A stretch of DNA of 64,000 nucleotides from Gammaproteobacteria bacterium (GCA_024234995.1 JACKNF010000004.1:124001-188000), one strand, 5' to 3'; shown: positions 19,078 through 27,543, numbered from the stretch's first letter. A program made the numbers and translations. Notes: generated from the sequence alone by a model not told the origin.

Positions 19078-19808
19078 CTAGCGCAACCTAGGACAGGCGT
19101 TCAAGGGTTGAATGGGCCGGTTATTAGGATGGCCTACATGGCTGAACATCTCGGCCTGCTCCCGAGAAATCTTCGCTGGCGTCTTAAGCACCAGCCACCA
19201 AACACCTTCGGTACAGGGCGGCGTCGTCAAGGAACCATTGAATCGATAGTAAGCCCAATTGACCGGTAACAAATCAGCGGCGGTGACAGGCCGGGTGATA
19301 GCCGCCGTCCCGGCCTTTCCGGGAGCGGGTCCCAGAGCAGGTTCAATGCCTTGTTGACTTGCTGCACCTCATACATAACGGCTACCACAGCTAAATTCCC
19401 GTTCCGGTCCGCATGGACCAGATGGCCTTCCAAAGGAAACGCACCGCCAATTCGATTCTCACTGGGAGCATGCACATGAAATTGCTGGAGTTCGAACCGG
19501 CGTCCTCAACTTCGATCATACTGCCTGGACGAAAGTTGATTTGGCCGTATGCCCGTTGTTTAGAATCTCAGCAGCATTGCTGTTATAGAGGAAGTCTAGC
19601 GCAGGCAATTCAGCCTTCATCGTATCGGTCACATCGATGGGCGACTGGTTTTTTCCGCTGGAGCAAACACTGAACTTTGGCGTCAGATCTCCCCAATAAT
19701 CCGGGCCTTTCGACCCCGAATATTCCCAGTGGATGTCGAGGCTCCGGAAGCCAGCATTGTGGTGAATAGCAGCGATCCTGCCAACGATACACGCCATCGT
19801 GTGATCAT
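19078..19808 (-). pseudogene. alpha-type carbonic anhydrase, secreted, frameshifted
   Basis: The pieces, in order, are a signal peptide from ATG 19808 (MITRWRVSLAGSLLFTTMLA), then in another frame HWEYSG, GPDYWGDL, NQSPIDV and NNGHT, then HAPSENRIGGAFPLEGHLVH with NLAVVAVMYE, then YYRFNGSLTTPPCTEGVWWL and SHVGHPNNRPIQPLN. These are the hallmark blocks of alpha-carbonic anhydrase: zinc histidines in the HxH..EGHLVHAD area and the TTPPC substrate wall. Repaired, it would be about 240 residues and act in the periplasm on CO2/bicarbonate. At least three indels break the frame; no internal stops occur between them. Confidence 0.85.
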
Positions 19809-20507
19809 GGTCTATGCTCCTGATGCAGGTCAGTATCAAAGCAATCGATTGATGCCAAATTATTCACAAAAAATAGGCGGCCTTGATTTAACCAATTGAT
19901 TGAATCGTTCTTCAACCAAGAATGTTTCGAAAAGGCTTCATGGGATTGCTCACGCACGAGTCTAACCCGCAGATTTCATCAGTGAAGCAATTGAGCAACC
20001 TGTTTCCTGCATGATGCGACGAACCTTTGGCAAAAGAGATGATCGTGCCTACCGTAAATAGGCATCACTGTGCCTGCCAATGCGGGTTTCATATTAAAGA
20101 GCACCTCAAGTAACCAGCCGATGCAGGGATTCAAAATCCTTCCCTTTGGCTGGAGGACCCCGTCAAGAATCGAACACCTGGATATGCTCAAGATCAGGCT
20201 AGATAACCAAAGGTTGACGCAGATTCTACCCGCTTCTGAACTGTTCTCTATCCTTGACTATATACCAGGGTAGCCCTGCCGTAACCGTCTGCATACACCG
20301 AAAACCAATACAACATAACCCATCTTTTGGGTAGCCATGCCAATCCTATTCCCGCTCCTTTAATTTTATACCATATAACTGATAAATAACATTATTTTTG
20401 ATATTAAGTGGTCTTGGCTTACTCCAATAAACGGTATAAATTAGATTTGTTAAATATTATTGCAAAATACAATTATATATGCCCTTCTTTCCCTATGGGT
20501 GAGACCC
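19809..20507. other. AT-rich intergenic stretch before the J-domain/vWA/PurA module
   Basis: About 700 bp without a gene I can support; a 70-codon minus-strand frame at 19979-20191 has no ribosome site or recognisable family. From about 20330 to 20490 the DNA is clearly richer in A+T than its surroundings, as often seen at promoters and at the edges of acquired DNA. This should hold the promoter of the plus-strand module. Confidence 0.5.
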
Positions 20508-21543
20508 ATGAACATAAGCACGATGACTGATCAATCCGCTGAAGTCTTGCTGGCCATTCCGCTCGCTGAACCAGAACGGCTGTTCACCGCTAACGAAGAA
20601 TTAGCCCGGCAGAATTGTACACTGGCTGCCGTTTGGCATCGACCGTTGCGCTCAAACCAGATCAACTGAGGTGTTTCAGCACCTCAGCCAGTTATACGAG
20701 GTTGCAATGCGCAAGCTGCGCAATGGCGTATGGAAAATCCAGGATTGTTAACATTGCGTGCCTGTGATGGCACTGGGTTCCGCATCCACTATCGCCGGGA
20801 ACACGAGTTTGAATTAGGCCAAATGTTCATCGACGACCAAATCAGCCTACGTGATCAGGAAGGAATATAGCGACCTGTTCCAGAATGTGCTGGATACCAT
20901 CGCTTGCCTGCCCTGCGCTAATCCCGCATGGCCCTGGAAACCGGCCGTTACCTGCCGGAAGTAATTCGCCATTTGAGACCAGAAATGCCGGGTACTGGTG
21001 TTGCGGAAAACCCCGGATTTACTGCTGCTCCATGACGTATTGGACTCCTTTACTGGCCAGCTGGATGCTCGTCACGTCGCTTGGATCATCAGTTCTCTGC
21101 TGAATCTGGCCTGCTATCTCGACTATGCCCGGCTCGCGCACAACGCAATTCTCACGAATACCTTTTTCATCTCCCCCCAACAGCACAGCGGCGCGCTGCT
21201 CGGTGGATGGTGGTACGCGGTCCGCCAAGGGGAACCCATGCGAGCGGCGCCAATGACCACCATTGAATACGCACCGTTTGAGGTGATGACCCGCCAACGG
21301 GGTGATAACCGCACTGATCTGGAACTGATCCGGGCACTGGGCCGGGAATTATTGGGCGATATCACGGGTATGAGGCTCGCGCGTGAAAACGCAGCTCCCC
21401 TACCGTTGCTTGACTGGCTGCTCCGGCCGACGGCCGGTTCCGCCCTTGACGACTATCAAACCTGGCAGCACCACGTTTTACGTGACAGCTTTGGCAAACG
21501 CCGATTCGTCAAGCTGGATTTAACTTCCCAAGATCTTTACTAA
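20508..21543 (+). pseudogene. J-domain protein with kinase-like C-terminal region, frameshifted
   Basis: Joining the frames gives about 345 residues. Part 1 (20508-20650) has RLFTANEELARQNCTLAAVW followed by His; the next frame gives GAC-CGT (Asp-Arg) so that a two-base loss has destroyed an HPDR motif, followed by EVFQHLSQLYEVAMRKL, the helix III pattern of DnaJ J-domains. Part 2 has LLTLRACDGTGFRIHYRREH, YVIRKEYSDLFQN-like and ALETGRYLPEVIRHLRPEM. Part 3 (from about 20980) is open to the stop: LVLRKTPDLLLLHDVLDSF, LLNLACYLDYARLAHNAILT and TDLELIRALGRELLGD, which follow the layout of a protein-kinase C-lobe, but with HNA in place of HRD and no DFG. So it looks like a J-domain pseudokinase. 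It ends 16 bp before the vWA gene. Start 20508 is tentative (20523 also possible). Confidence 0.6.
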
Positions 21544-21559
21544 AGATAGGAGAAATATC

Positions 21560-22474
21560 ATGGGTACTGCTCGCTGGAATCCTTCTGATTGGAGCGCCTA
21601 CGCAGCTTCTACATCCCGCAAAACCACTGACGCCGTGTTTACCTCTCGCTCGCTGGATAATGATCTCAATCCATTTGGGGTTGTAACCCGCGAATCGCGT
21701 GACTCAGATCTAAACCCAGAATCGACCGCTATTATCGTCGGTCTGGATGTAACTGGCTCAATGGGGATGATCGCTGATGCTCTGGCTCGTAAGGGTCTGG
21801 GGACGATGGTCGAGGAGATCCTCGCCCGTAAGCCAGTCACCGATCCACATATGATGTGTCTGGGCATCGGTGATGTGCTCTATGACCAAGCACCGCTGCA
21901 AGCCACCCAGTTCGAGGCTGATATCCGCATCGCCCGGCAACTGGAGCGATTGTGGCTGGAAAAGGGTGGCGGCGGTAACGCTTGTGAATCCTACAACCTG
22001 CCCTGGTACTTTGCTGCGATGCATACTTCGATCGATTGTTTTGAGAAGCGGGGTAAAAAGGGATATTTGTTCACAGTCGGTGACGAAGAACCGCCGTGTG
22101 ATTTGCCTGCCAAGGCCATTGCCCGCTTTATCGGTGATCGGGTACAGCGTGATTTCGATTCTCACGAATTACTCACGATGGTGAGCCGCATGTATCACGT
22201 CTTTCATATCATCGTTGAAGAAGGTTCCCACGCCCGCCATGACCCGCGCGGTGTGCGGAATACCTGGACTCATCTGCTTGGACAACAGGTGATTGGCCTA
22301 TCCGATCATACCAAACTGGCTGAGGTCATCGTATCGGCTATCGAGGTGAATGAAGGCCATGATCAGGATCGAGTGGTGAGCAGCTGGCCGAAGAAGACCG
22401 CCATGGTGGTGCAACACGCTGTCGGTTCGCTGGGGCCGGGAGGCCGGTCTGGCGCAGGGATGGTGAGATTCTAG
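21560..22474 (+). CDS. von Willebrand factor A domain protein
   Basis: A 304-residue soluble protein with an intact ORF. The vWA signature is VGLDVTGSMG (MIDAS DxTGSxG, about residues 65-74), followed by a helix, then PHMMCLGIGDVLYD and YLFTVGDEEPP, which fit the alternating strands of the fold and the distal metal-site Asp. There is no signal peptide or membrane segment, so it is cytoplasmic. GGAG lies seven bases before the ATG at 21560. It lies 16 bp after the J-domain/kinase-like gene and 67 bp before the PurA paralogue on the same strand, so the three are probably co-transcribed. vWA proteins usually bind partner proteins through a metal ion; the partner here is most likely a neighbour. 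Confidence 0.85.
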   Translation: MGTARWNPSDWSAYAASTSRKTTDAVFTSRSLDNDLNPFGVVTRESRDSDLNPESTAIIVGLDVTGSMGMIADALARKGLGTMVEEILARKPVTDPHMMCLGIGDVLYDQAPLQATQFEADIRIARQLERLWLEKGGGGNACESYNLPWYFAAMHTSIDCFEKRGKKGYLFTVGDEEPPCDLPAKAIARFIGDRVQRDFDSHELLTMVSRMYHVFHIIVEEGSHARHDPRGVRNTWTHLLGQQVIGLSDHTKLAEVIVSAIEVNEGHDQDRVVSSWPKKTAMVVQHAVGSLGPGGRSGAGMVRF

Positions 22475-22541
22475 AGCGTGGCTGGGTTGCCGGTAAAGAC
22501 GGCAACCCAATCTATATTCGCTTTTGCCAGGAGACATCTGG

Positions 22542-23762
22542 ATGTATTCACAGACAACTGCACAAGTGGTGATTGGTGCCCAGTTTGGCGATGAAGGTAA
22601 AGGACGGTGGATTGATTACTACGCGGCAAAAAACAGTGGTGATGGCATTGTGATTCGATTCAATGGCGGGGCGCAAGCCGGTCATACGGTGGTAACCCCA
22701 GATGGCCGGCGTCATGTCTTCAGCCACGTTGGCAGTGGCGCTTTTGCGGGTGCCAAAACGTTTCTGTCGCAATTCTTTGTGTGCAATCCGATCTTGTTTC
22801 TCAAGGAGCGGGAGAAGCTGGCGGCACTGGGGATAAAACCGGTGATCGGGGTTGATCCGGCCAGTCCGGTCACGACTCCTTACGACATGATGATCAATCA
22901 AATAATTGAGAAGCAGCGGGGACATGACCGGCATGGTAGTTGTGGAATTGGCTTTGGCGAAACCTTGGAACGTCACTTGAACCTGGATTATGCACTGGAG
23001 GTTGCCAGCTTGACTGACAAGCGAGCGCTGACGGACCGGCTGAATATGATTCGCCGTGACTATGCGCCTGCCCGGCTCGCCCGGCTGGGAATCGGTGATA
23101 CCTTTGCAAAAAATGCTGATCTATTTCAATCCGATGCTATTCTTGAGCACTATATCGACGATACACAACACTTTCTGGAAGCAATAACCGTCACGGACCT
23201 ATCGTCAGCAACTCAGGGTCAGCAAATCTTATTTGAAGGTGCGCAGGGTCTGCTGCTGGATCAGCATCGCGGTTTTTTCCCGTATGTCACTCGCTCTCAT
23301 ACTGGTCTGCGCAATGTGTTGACCTTAGCGCATGAATTAAGGCTGGAGCAACTCGAAGTGACCTACGTGACCAGGGCTTATTTGACCCGGCATGGAGCAG
23401 GTCCGCTACCGGGAGAGTTGTTAAGCAAGCCTTATTCAGGGGTTGATGATTTAACCAATGTACCAAATGATTATCAGGGAACACTGCGGTTCGCTTGGCT
23501 TAATCTTGATTTGCTAGGGTCGACTATTGCGAATGATTTGGCGGATGCAGATCGGATTTTGGGATTAACGATCTATCCTCGATTGGCGATTACCTGCCTG
23601 GATCAGTTGGGTGATGAACTGGCTGTTTACTGTCAAAGCGGGCGCCGTTACCAAGGGACACTGGAGATGTTTGTAGCCAAAGTTGCAGGGAGCGTGGGAA
23701 TAAGACAGATAGGATGCGGTTTTGGTGCAGAGCGGAATGCTGTTCAAATTGTAACACCTTGA
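22542..23762 (+). CDS. divergent adenylosuccinate synthetase (PurA) paralogue
   Basis: A 406-residue protein of the PurA fold. It keeps the P-loop and catalytic Asp (GAQFGDEGKGRWID), the catalytic His (GAQAGHTVV), FEGAQGLLLDQHRG, and RAYLTRHGAGPLPGE. It departs from biosynthetic PurA in three places: the IMP-contact region reads GSCGIGFGETLERH rather than GPAYxDKxxR, GTYPFVTSSN is GFFPYVTRSH, and the aspartate loop TTGRxRR is DYQGTLRFAW. The guanine-binding TKLDVLD is TCLDQLGD. So it probably still binds GTP and activates a 6-oxo group, but on a different substrate or with a different nucleophile; that is inference. Start ATG 22542 has CCAGGAG upstream; a TTG at 22524 lies before the ribosome site. 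Real purA usually sits near hflX/rpsF-type genes, not here. Confidence 0.85.
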   Translation: MYSQTTAQVVIGAQFGDEGKGRWIDYYAAKNSGDGIVIRFNGGAQAGHTVVTPDGRRHVFSHVGSGAFAGAKTFLSQFFVCNPILFLKEREKLAALGIKPVIGVDPASPVTTPYDMMINQIIEKQRGHDRHGSCGIGFGETLERHLNLDYALEVASLTDKRALTDRLNMIRRDYAPARLARLGIGDTFAKNADLFQSDAILEHYIDDTQHFLEAITVTDLSSATQGQQILFEGAQGLLLDQHRGFFPYVTRSHTGLRNVLTLAHELRLEQLEVTYVTRAYLTRHGAGPLPGELLSKPYSGVDDLTNVPNDYQGTLRFAWLNLDLLGSTIANDLADADRILGLTIYPRLAITCLDQLGDELAVYCQSGRRYQGTLEMFVAKVAGSVGIRQIGCGFGAERNAVQIVTP

Positions 23763-23935
23763 ATTAGTTATTTAATTTTCATAACCTTATGATTTATAGC
23801 GGTAAATATATGATGCTATAATAGCAATAAAAAATATTCTGTCATATTGTGGTCATTTTTTATTCAACTTTGTTTCTTGGCATCAACCTCCGGTTTTTTA
23901 AGCTCTCATGAAACACCTTAATTTCTTTATTCAGA

Positions 23936-23962
23936 AGTTATCCACAGCTTTTGTGGATAACT
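23936..23962. repeat. perfect inverted repeat of two consensus DnaA boxes
   Basis: AGTTATCCACA (23936-23946), a 5-base spacer GCTTT, then TGTGGATAACT (23952-23962). Each arm contains TTATCCACA, the 9-mer consensus DnaA box. The arms are perfect over 11 bp, so the RNA could also form a hairpin; there is no T-run after it. Confidence 0.8.
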
Positions 23963-24043
23963 ATCCTATGTCTGCCTCTCTAACCATCGCAAATTATTTT
24001 ATCTAGATTCATGGAAAGATACTTGACAAACCCAATCGCATAA

Positions 24044-24073
24044 ACTAAGTACTGACTTAGTGTATACTAAGTA
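24044..24073. promoter_or_regulatory. repeated ACTAAGTA half-sites forming a likely operator
   Basis: ACTAAGTA occurs at 24044-24051 and 24066-24073, and the second copy pairs with ACTTAG at 24055-24060 to make the dyad ACTTAG-TGTATA-CTAAGT. A TTGACA at 24023-24028 and a TATACT at 24063-24068 look like promoter boxes, though their mutual spacing is too long for one promoter. The cluster lies directly before the short ORF at 24082 and suggests a repressor-bound promoter. No regulator gene is seen nearby. Confidence 0.4.
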
Positions 24074-24081
24074 TTACTCTT

Positions 24082-24147
24082 ATGGGTAAACATAAGAAAG
24101 AAAAGTCTCATAAAGACAAAGACAAGGAAGTCAAATTGGTGGTTTGA
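24082..24147 (+). pseudogene. 5' remnant of a lysine-rich protein gene cut by an insertion sequence
   Basis: ATG at 24082 opens a 21-residue frame (MGKHKKEKSHKDKDKEVKLV plus one residue) whose stop TGA is the first triplet of the IS3 end. It is highly charged and has the look of a real N-terminus interrupted by the element. No good ribosome site precedes it. A possible 3' end lies beyond the IS nest, where ERQQLANEWLNAIRQMRAIS is read at about 29965-30035; that link is a guess. Confidence 0.35.
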
Positions 24148-24194
24148 ACCGCCCCGACTTTCCCGGAGGCTCCAACATTTGAGAGTATGGAGCT

Positions 24195-24518
24195 ATGAAG
24201 ACATCAGCAAACTTTTCACCGGAAATAAGGGAGCGGGCGGTTCGCATGGTGCGGGAGCACCAAGGCGAGCATGAATCGCAATGGGCGGCCATTGGCTCAA
24301 TCGCGACTAAGATCGGCTGTACGGCGGAAACCCTGCGGCGCTGGGTACGGCAAGCCGAGAAGGACCGCAGGGGGCGATGTGGGGGTCACGAAGCGCCGAA
24401 CAGGAGCGGATCAAGGCGTTGGAGCAGGAGGTGCGGGAACTGCGCCAGGCCAGCAGATTCTGCGCAAGGCGTCGGCTTATTTGCCCAGGCGGAGTTCGAC
24501 CGCCCGTTCAAGCGATGA
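24195..24518 (+). pseudogene. IS3-family transposase OrfA
   Basis: Starts FSPEIRERAVRMVREHQGEH with IGCTAETLRRWVRQAEKD, the helix-turn-helix and leucine-rich layout of IS3 OrfA. The middle of the frame is shifted by a pair of compensating indels (the expected ERIKALEQEVRELRQA is in another frame at about 24400-24450). The stop overlaps the orfB start as ATGA (24515-24518), as expected for programmed frameshifting in IS3 elements. Confidence 0.75.
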
Positions 24519-25405
24519 AGAGCGTTCATCGACCAACACTGCGATGTCTATGGGGTCGAACCGATCTGCAAGGTGCTGCCGATTGCTCCATCGACGTATT
24601 ATCTGCATGCCGCCCCGGAGGCCGATCCTGCGCAGAGTCGGCCCGAACGCGTGATGAGCGTCTGTGCGAAATCCGGCGGGTCTGGGAGGAGAACTTGCAG
24701 GTCTGGCGCCGACAAAGGTCTGGCAGCAAGTGCGGCGCGAAGGTGTGGAGGTGGCGCGCTGCACGGTGGAACGACTGATGCAACGACTCGTACCTGCAAG
24801 GCGTGCAGCGCGGCTAAGCCAGTCAAAACCACGGTCAGCGACCAGAAACCCCTGTCCGGAGGATCGGGTCAACCGCCAGTTCACGGCGGGGCGTCCGGAA
24901 TGCGCTGTGGGTATCCGATTTCACGTATGTGTCAGCACAGGGTTCATCTATGTCGCCTTCATCATCGACGTATTTGCCCGATATATCGTTGGCTGGAAGG
25001 TATCCCGTTCTGCCCGCACCGATTTCGTGCTGGATGCACTGGAGCAGGCTCTCACGCGCGCCAGCCGTTTAGCCGGGCAGCTTGATCCACCATAGCGATC
25101 GAGGAGTGCAATACGTGTCGATCCGCTACACCGGAGCGCCTGGTTGAGGCGGGCATCGAACCCTCGGTAGGCAGCGTAGGCGACTCGTACGACAATGCCC
25201 TTGCCGAAACCATCAACGGGCTGTACAAGGCCGAAGTGATCCATCGGCAATCCTGGGCCAACCTGGAGGCGGTGGAATGGGCCACCCTCACCTGGGTGGA
25301 CTGGTTCAACCATCGCAGGTTGCTGGAGTCCATTGGCTACATCCGCCCGCCGAGGCCGAAGCGGCCCACTATCGCCGACTCACCGAGTCCGCCAGGGCAG
25401 CGTGA
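24515..25405 (+). pseudogene. IS3-family transposase OrfB (DDE integrase), frameshifted
   Basis: Blocks of an rve-type integrase appear in three frames: VEVARCTVERLMQRL, GFIYVAFIIDVFARYIVGWK (first Asp), LIHHSDRGVQYVS-like near 25085 (second Asp) and GSVGDSYDNALAETINGLYK (Glu), then EWATLTWVDWFNHRRLLESI to a stop at 25405. At least five indels break the frame, so it cannot act as written. Confidence 0.8.
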
Positions 25406-25444
25406 CTCACAACAACCAGCCTCCGGAATTCCCGGGGCGGTTCA

Positions 25445-25927
25445 GTCCACGAAGGTTTTCGGTTGATGAGAGTCATCAGTCGCCCATCGACAGCGCGTTG
25501 CACTTTGGCGATGTATGTTTCTTTTTTGTTGGGTGAGCCGCATTCGCCAACGGGAATCGCTTGGCAGAGATCATGGAGATCAGCCATGATAGCGTCAACC
25601 GGTTTTTGCTCCGCGAGAGTTACACCCCGCGATTTGTTCGAGGAAGCCTGCTCCGGCTTGAATTTGAAGGGTGGCACGATCAGTGTCGACGACAGTGTCT
25701 TGGATAAACCGTACAGCCAATTGATGGCCTTTGTTGGGCATTTCTGGTCGGGAAAACATCATGGCGTGGTGAAAGGGATCAATCTGATCACGTTGTATTA
25801 CACCGATCCGCACGGTCACCATCAACCGCTCGATTACCGCATTTACGATAAAGCCGCGAACAAGACCAAAAACGATTATTTTCAGGAGATGCTCGCGGAA
25901 GTGTTGGCTTGGGGACTCCAGCCAGCC
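25445..25927 (+). pseudogene. IS701-like transposase copy A, 5' part (truncated at left)
   Basis: Encodes the N-terminal half of a DDE transposase: PRDLFEEACSGLNLKGGTIS, VDDSVLDKPYSQLMAFVGHF (first Asp), VKGINLITLYYTD, DYRIYDKAANKTKNDYF. It matches copy C at 28083 onward almost base for base, apart from homopolymer indels, but lacks the first 50 bp, replaced by the IS3 end. It is interrupted at about 25928 by another element and resumes at 27127. Confidence 0.75.
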
Positions 25928-27127
25928 CTTACCACCTATCAGTTTCTCATCACGGGGCAAACCCGATAGAAGGAAGGTAACGGTTGTTGCATTTGTAGCT
26001 TCGGTGGAGCGCACGCAGACCCCGGGTGAACCAGGAAACGGCGCTCCGGGCGAGTTTTCGAAAGGTCCAATGGTGAGGATCGGTCTGTTCTTGCGTCTTT
26101 TTTCCAGGGGCGTGGGGTGATCGCGGGCCTCCTCTTGACCGACGCGCACGCACCAGTACATGGCCAAGGCCATGATCAGCAGCAACCGATCGAGGCCGGT
26201 CAGCGGCCTGTAACTTCGTGTCTTCTAATTGAAAACCGCGGCTTTTGAAGTCGAGAACATCGGCTCAATGCCCCAACGACTCGCGTAATCCCGCGGTCGC
26301 CCGATTTGGCGGAGTCATTCATGGCGATGATCCAGGGGTTCCAGGTGGGCCCCCTCATGCCAAATCGCCTAGATTCGTCGCGACCTTGATTGAATAACCG
26401 CACATTGGGCAGATGGCGCTCAGTTTGCCCTGCGGCGAAACTCTTCCAAGTCGTGGTCATGTCTCAAACCCTGGATCTACGTTGAGATTGCCTTTCAATC
26501 GTAGCCGATAATGCCAACCGGACTGCGCGTGAAGCCACGCGGAATAAATCCACCGAGGGATAAAAGCGATCGCTGAAGCAGCACCTCGGCTCCCGCCGGG
26601 AGCCACGCGCGAACTTTTGTTCTAATACCGCTTTCTGGGCGCAAAACCCGAGATTGGCCGGGCCAGCTTCCACCCGCCAAGCAAGAGGTAGGCCGATCGC
26701 CGATCCCAAGGCTCACCATCAAATCGCAAACGATCCCCCCAAATCGGTTTTGGTCAGACTCAGAATGATCGTCTGTCCCTGCGGGCCCGCGCAGTTAAGG
26801 CTTAGCGCGCCCACGGTTCCAGCACTTCGCTACTCGACAGCAATGGATTTTTTTAATAACCAGCGCAGCCACTGCTCGCGCATATCTTGCCGTTCGGTCT
26901 CCAACGGTAAAAGATTAGCAAGTTCCACAGTATTTGGGGTCTGAGCTTCCAGAATCGCCCCGACCGCCAAGGCCAATTTCGTAATCACTGTCTTACGCAA
27001 CCCTGGGTGAGCTGCTCTCAATCCTGCTTCGATTGCTGTCGCCAATTGTGAACCGTTCCCATGATCCCCTCATGATGTTCATTAAACTCATAATCCTAGT
27101 CTAACTCAGAACTGATAGGTGGTAAAG
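25928..27127 (-). mobile_element. IS4-like element inserted in the IS701-like copy A
   Basis: The ends are inverted repeats: TTACCACCTATCAGTT at 25929-25944 and AACTGATAGGTGGTAA at 27110-27125. Comparison with the uninterrupted copy C (position 28550) shows the insertion lies exactly in the CCAGCC sequence, with CCAGC-like sequence on both sides as a probable target duplication. The element is about 1.2 kb. Its transposase reads leftward in fragments: IEAGLRAAHPGLRKTVITKL (26830-27045), WHYRLRLKGN-like (about 26500), TERHLPNVRLFNQGRDESRR (26200-26460) and LLIMALAMYWCVRVGQEEAR (to about 25990). Frames break at least four times. Confidence 0.7.
25985..27070 (-). pseudogene. IS4-like transposase, multiply frameshifted
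   Basis: The coding content of the element just described. The segment order agrees with an IS4-type protein of about 350 residues: an N-terminal helical region, a middle with DRLRFDGEPWDRRSAYL, and a C-terminal ALAMYWCVRVG helix followed by a basic tail. Family assignment is by general resemblance; catalytic residues cannot be placed securely because of the indels. Confidence 0.5.
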
Positions 27128-27543
27128 CCAGCAGCAGCCTTTGTCACCGGCGATAGTTGGTATAGTAGCGCAGCAAATCTCAAGATGATTAAAACCATCA
27201 TCAGAGATTTCTCTTTGCGCTGGAAAGCAACCGTCAGGTTTCTGTGGAAAAAGGCCAATGGCTCCGGTACAACTTTCTTCGCGATTCCCGAAGACAGCTC
27301 GCTCGTGTACCTCCGGGGATTCGGTACAGTCAAAGTGTTTCGGGAGTGGTTGAAAAACCAACCACACCATTATGCCTTGTATCAGCCGAACGACGAGGAT
27401 TGGGTCGCTTTTGATCGTCCTGCTTTCCTCAAGCTCCACGACCAACACTGGCAAATCGAGCAGTATCATCGGACGCTCAAACAAGTGTGCCACATCGAGC
27501 ATTTTCAGGTCCGACAACCCACCGCCATTCGCAATCATCTCTT
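27128..27543 (+). pseudogene. IS701-like transposase copy A, 3' part (truncated at right)
   Basis: Continues the interrupted transposase: FVTGDSWYSSAANLKMIKTI (second Asp), FLWKKANGSGTTFFAIPEDS, VKVFREWLKNQPHHYALYQP and HDQHWQIEQYHRTLKQVCHI (Glu). It stops at CATCTCTTT, where the end of IS3 copy B begins; copy C shows that about 190 further bases are missing. Confidence 0.75.

Larger units (their letters stand above)
23763..24081. other. AT-rich intergenic stretch with DnaA-box palindrome and operator-like repeats
   Basis: About 320 bp of AT-rich DNA after the PurA paralogue. It holds no ORF, but has a perfect inverted repeat made of two DnaA boxes and a cluster of ACTAAGTA repeats, listed separately. 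No clear terminator follows the PurA paralogue. Confidence 0.6.
24145..25444 (+). mobile_element. IS3-family insertion sequence, copy A
   Basis: The left end (24145) reads TGAACCGCCCCGACTTTCCC and the right end (25418-25444), reverse-complemented, reads TGAACCGCCCCGGGAATTCC; both then continue into GGAGGCT. This gives a 1300-bp element, the usual IS3 size. It carries two overlapping transposase frames, orfA and orfB. The right end abuts a truncated second element (IS701-like copy A), so this IS inserted into it or recombined with it. Confidence 0.85.

Noticed and set aside
20085..20210. Possible tRNA from a TTCGATTC-like motif on the minus strand
   Set aside because: The flanking bases do not pair as a T-arm and no anticodon or acceptor stem could be drawn.
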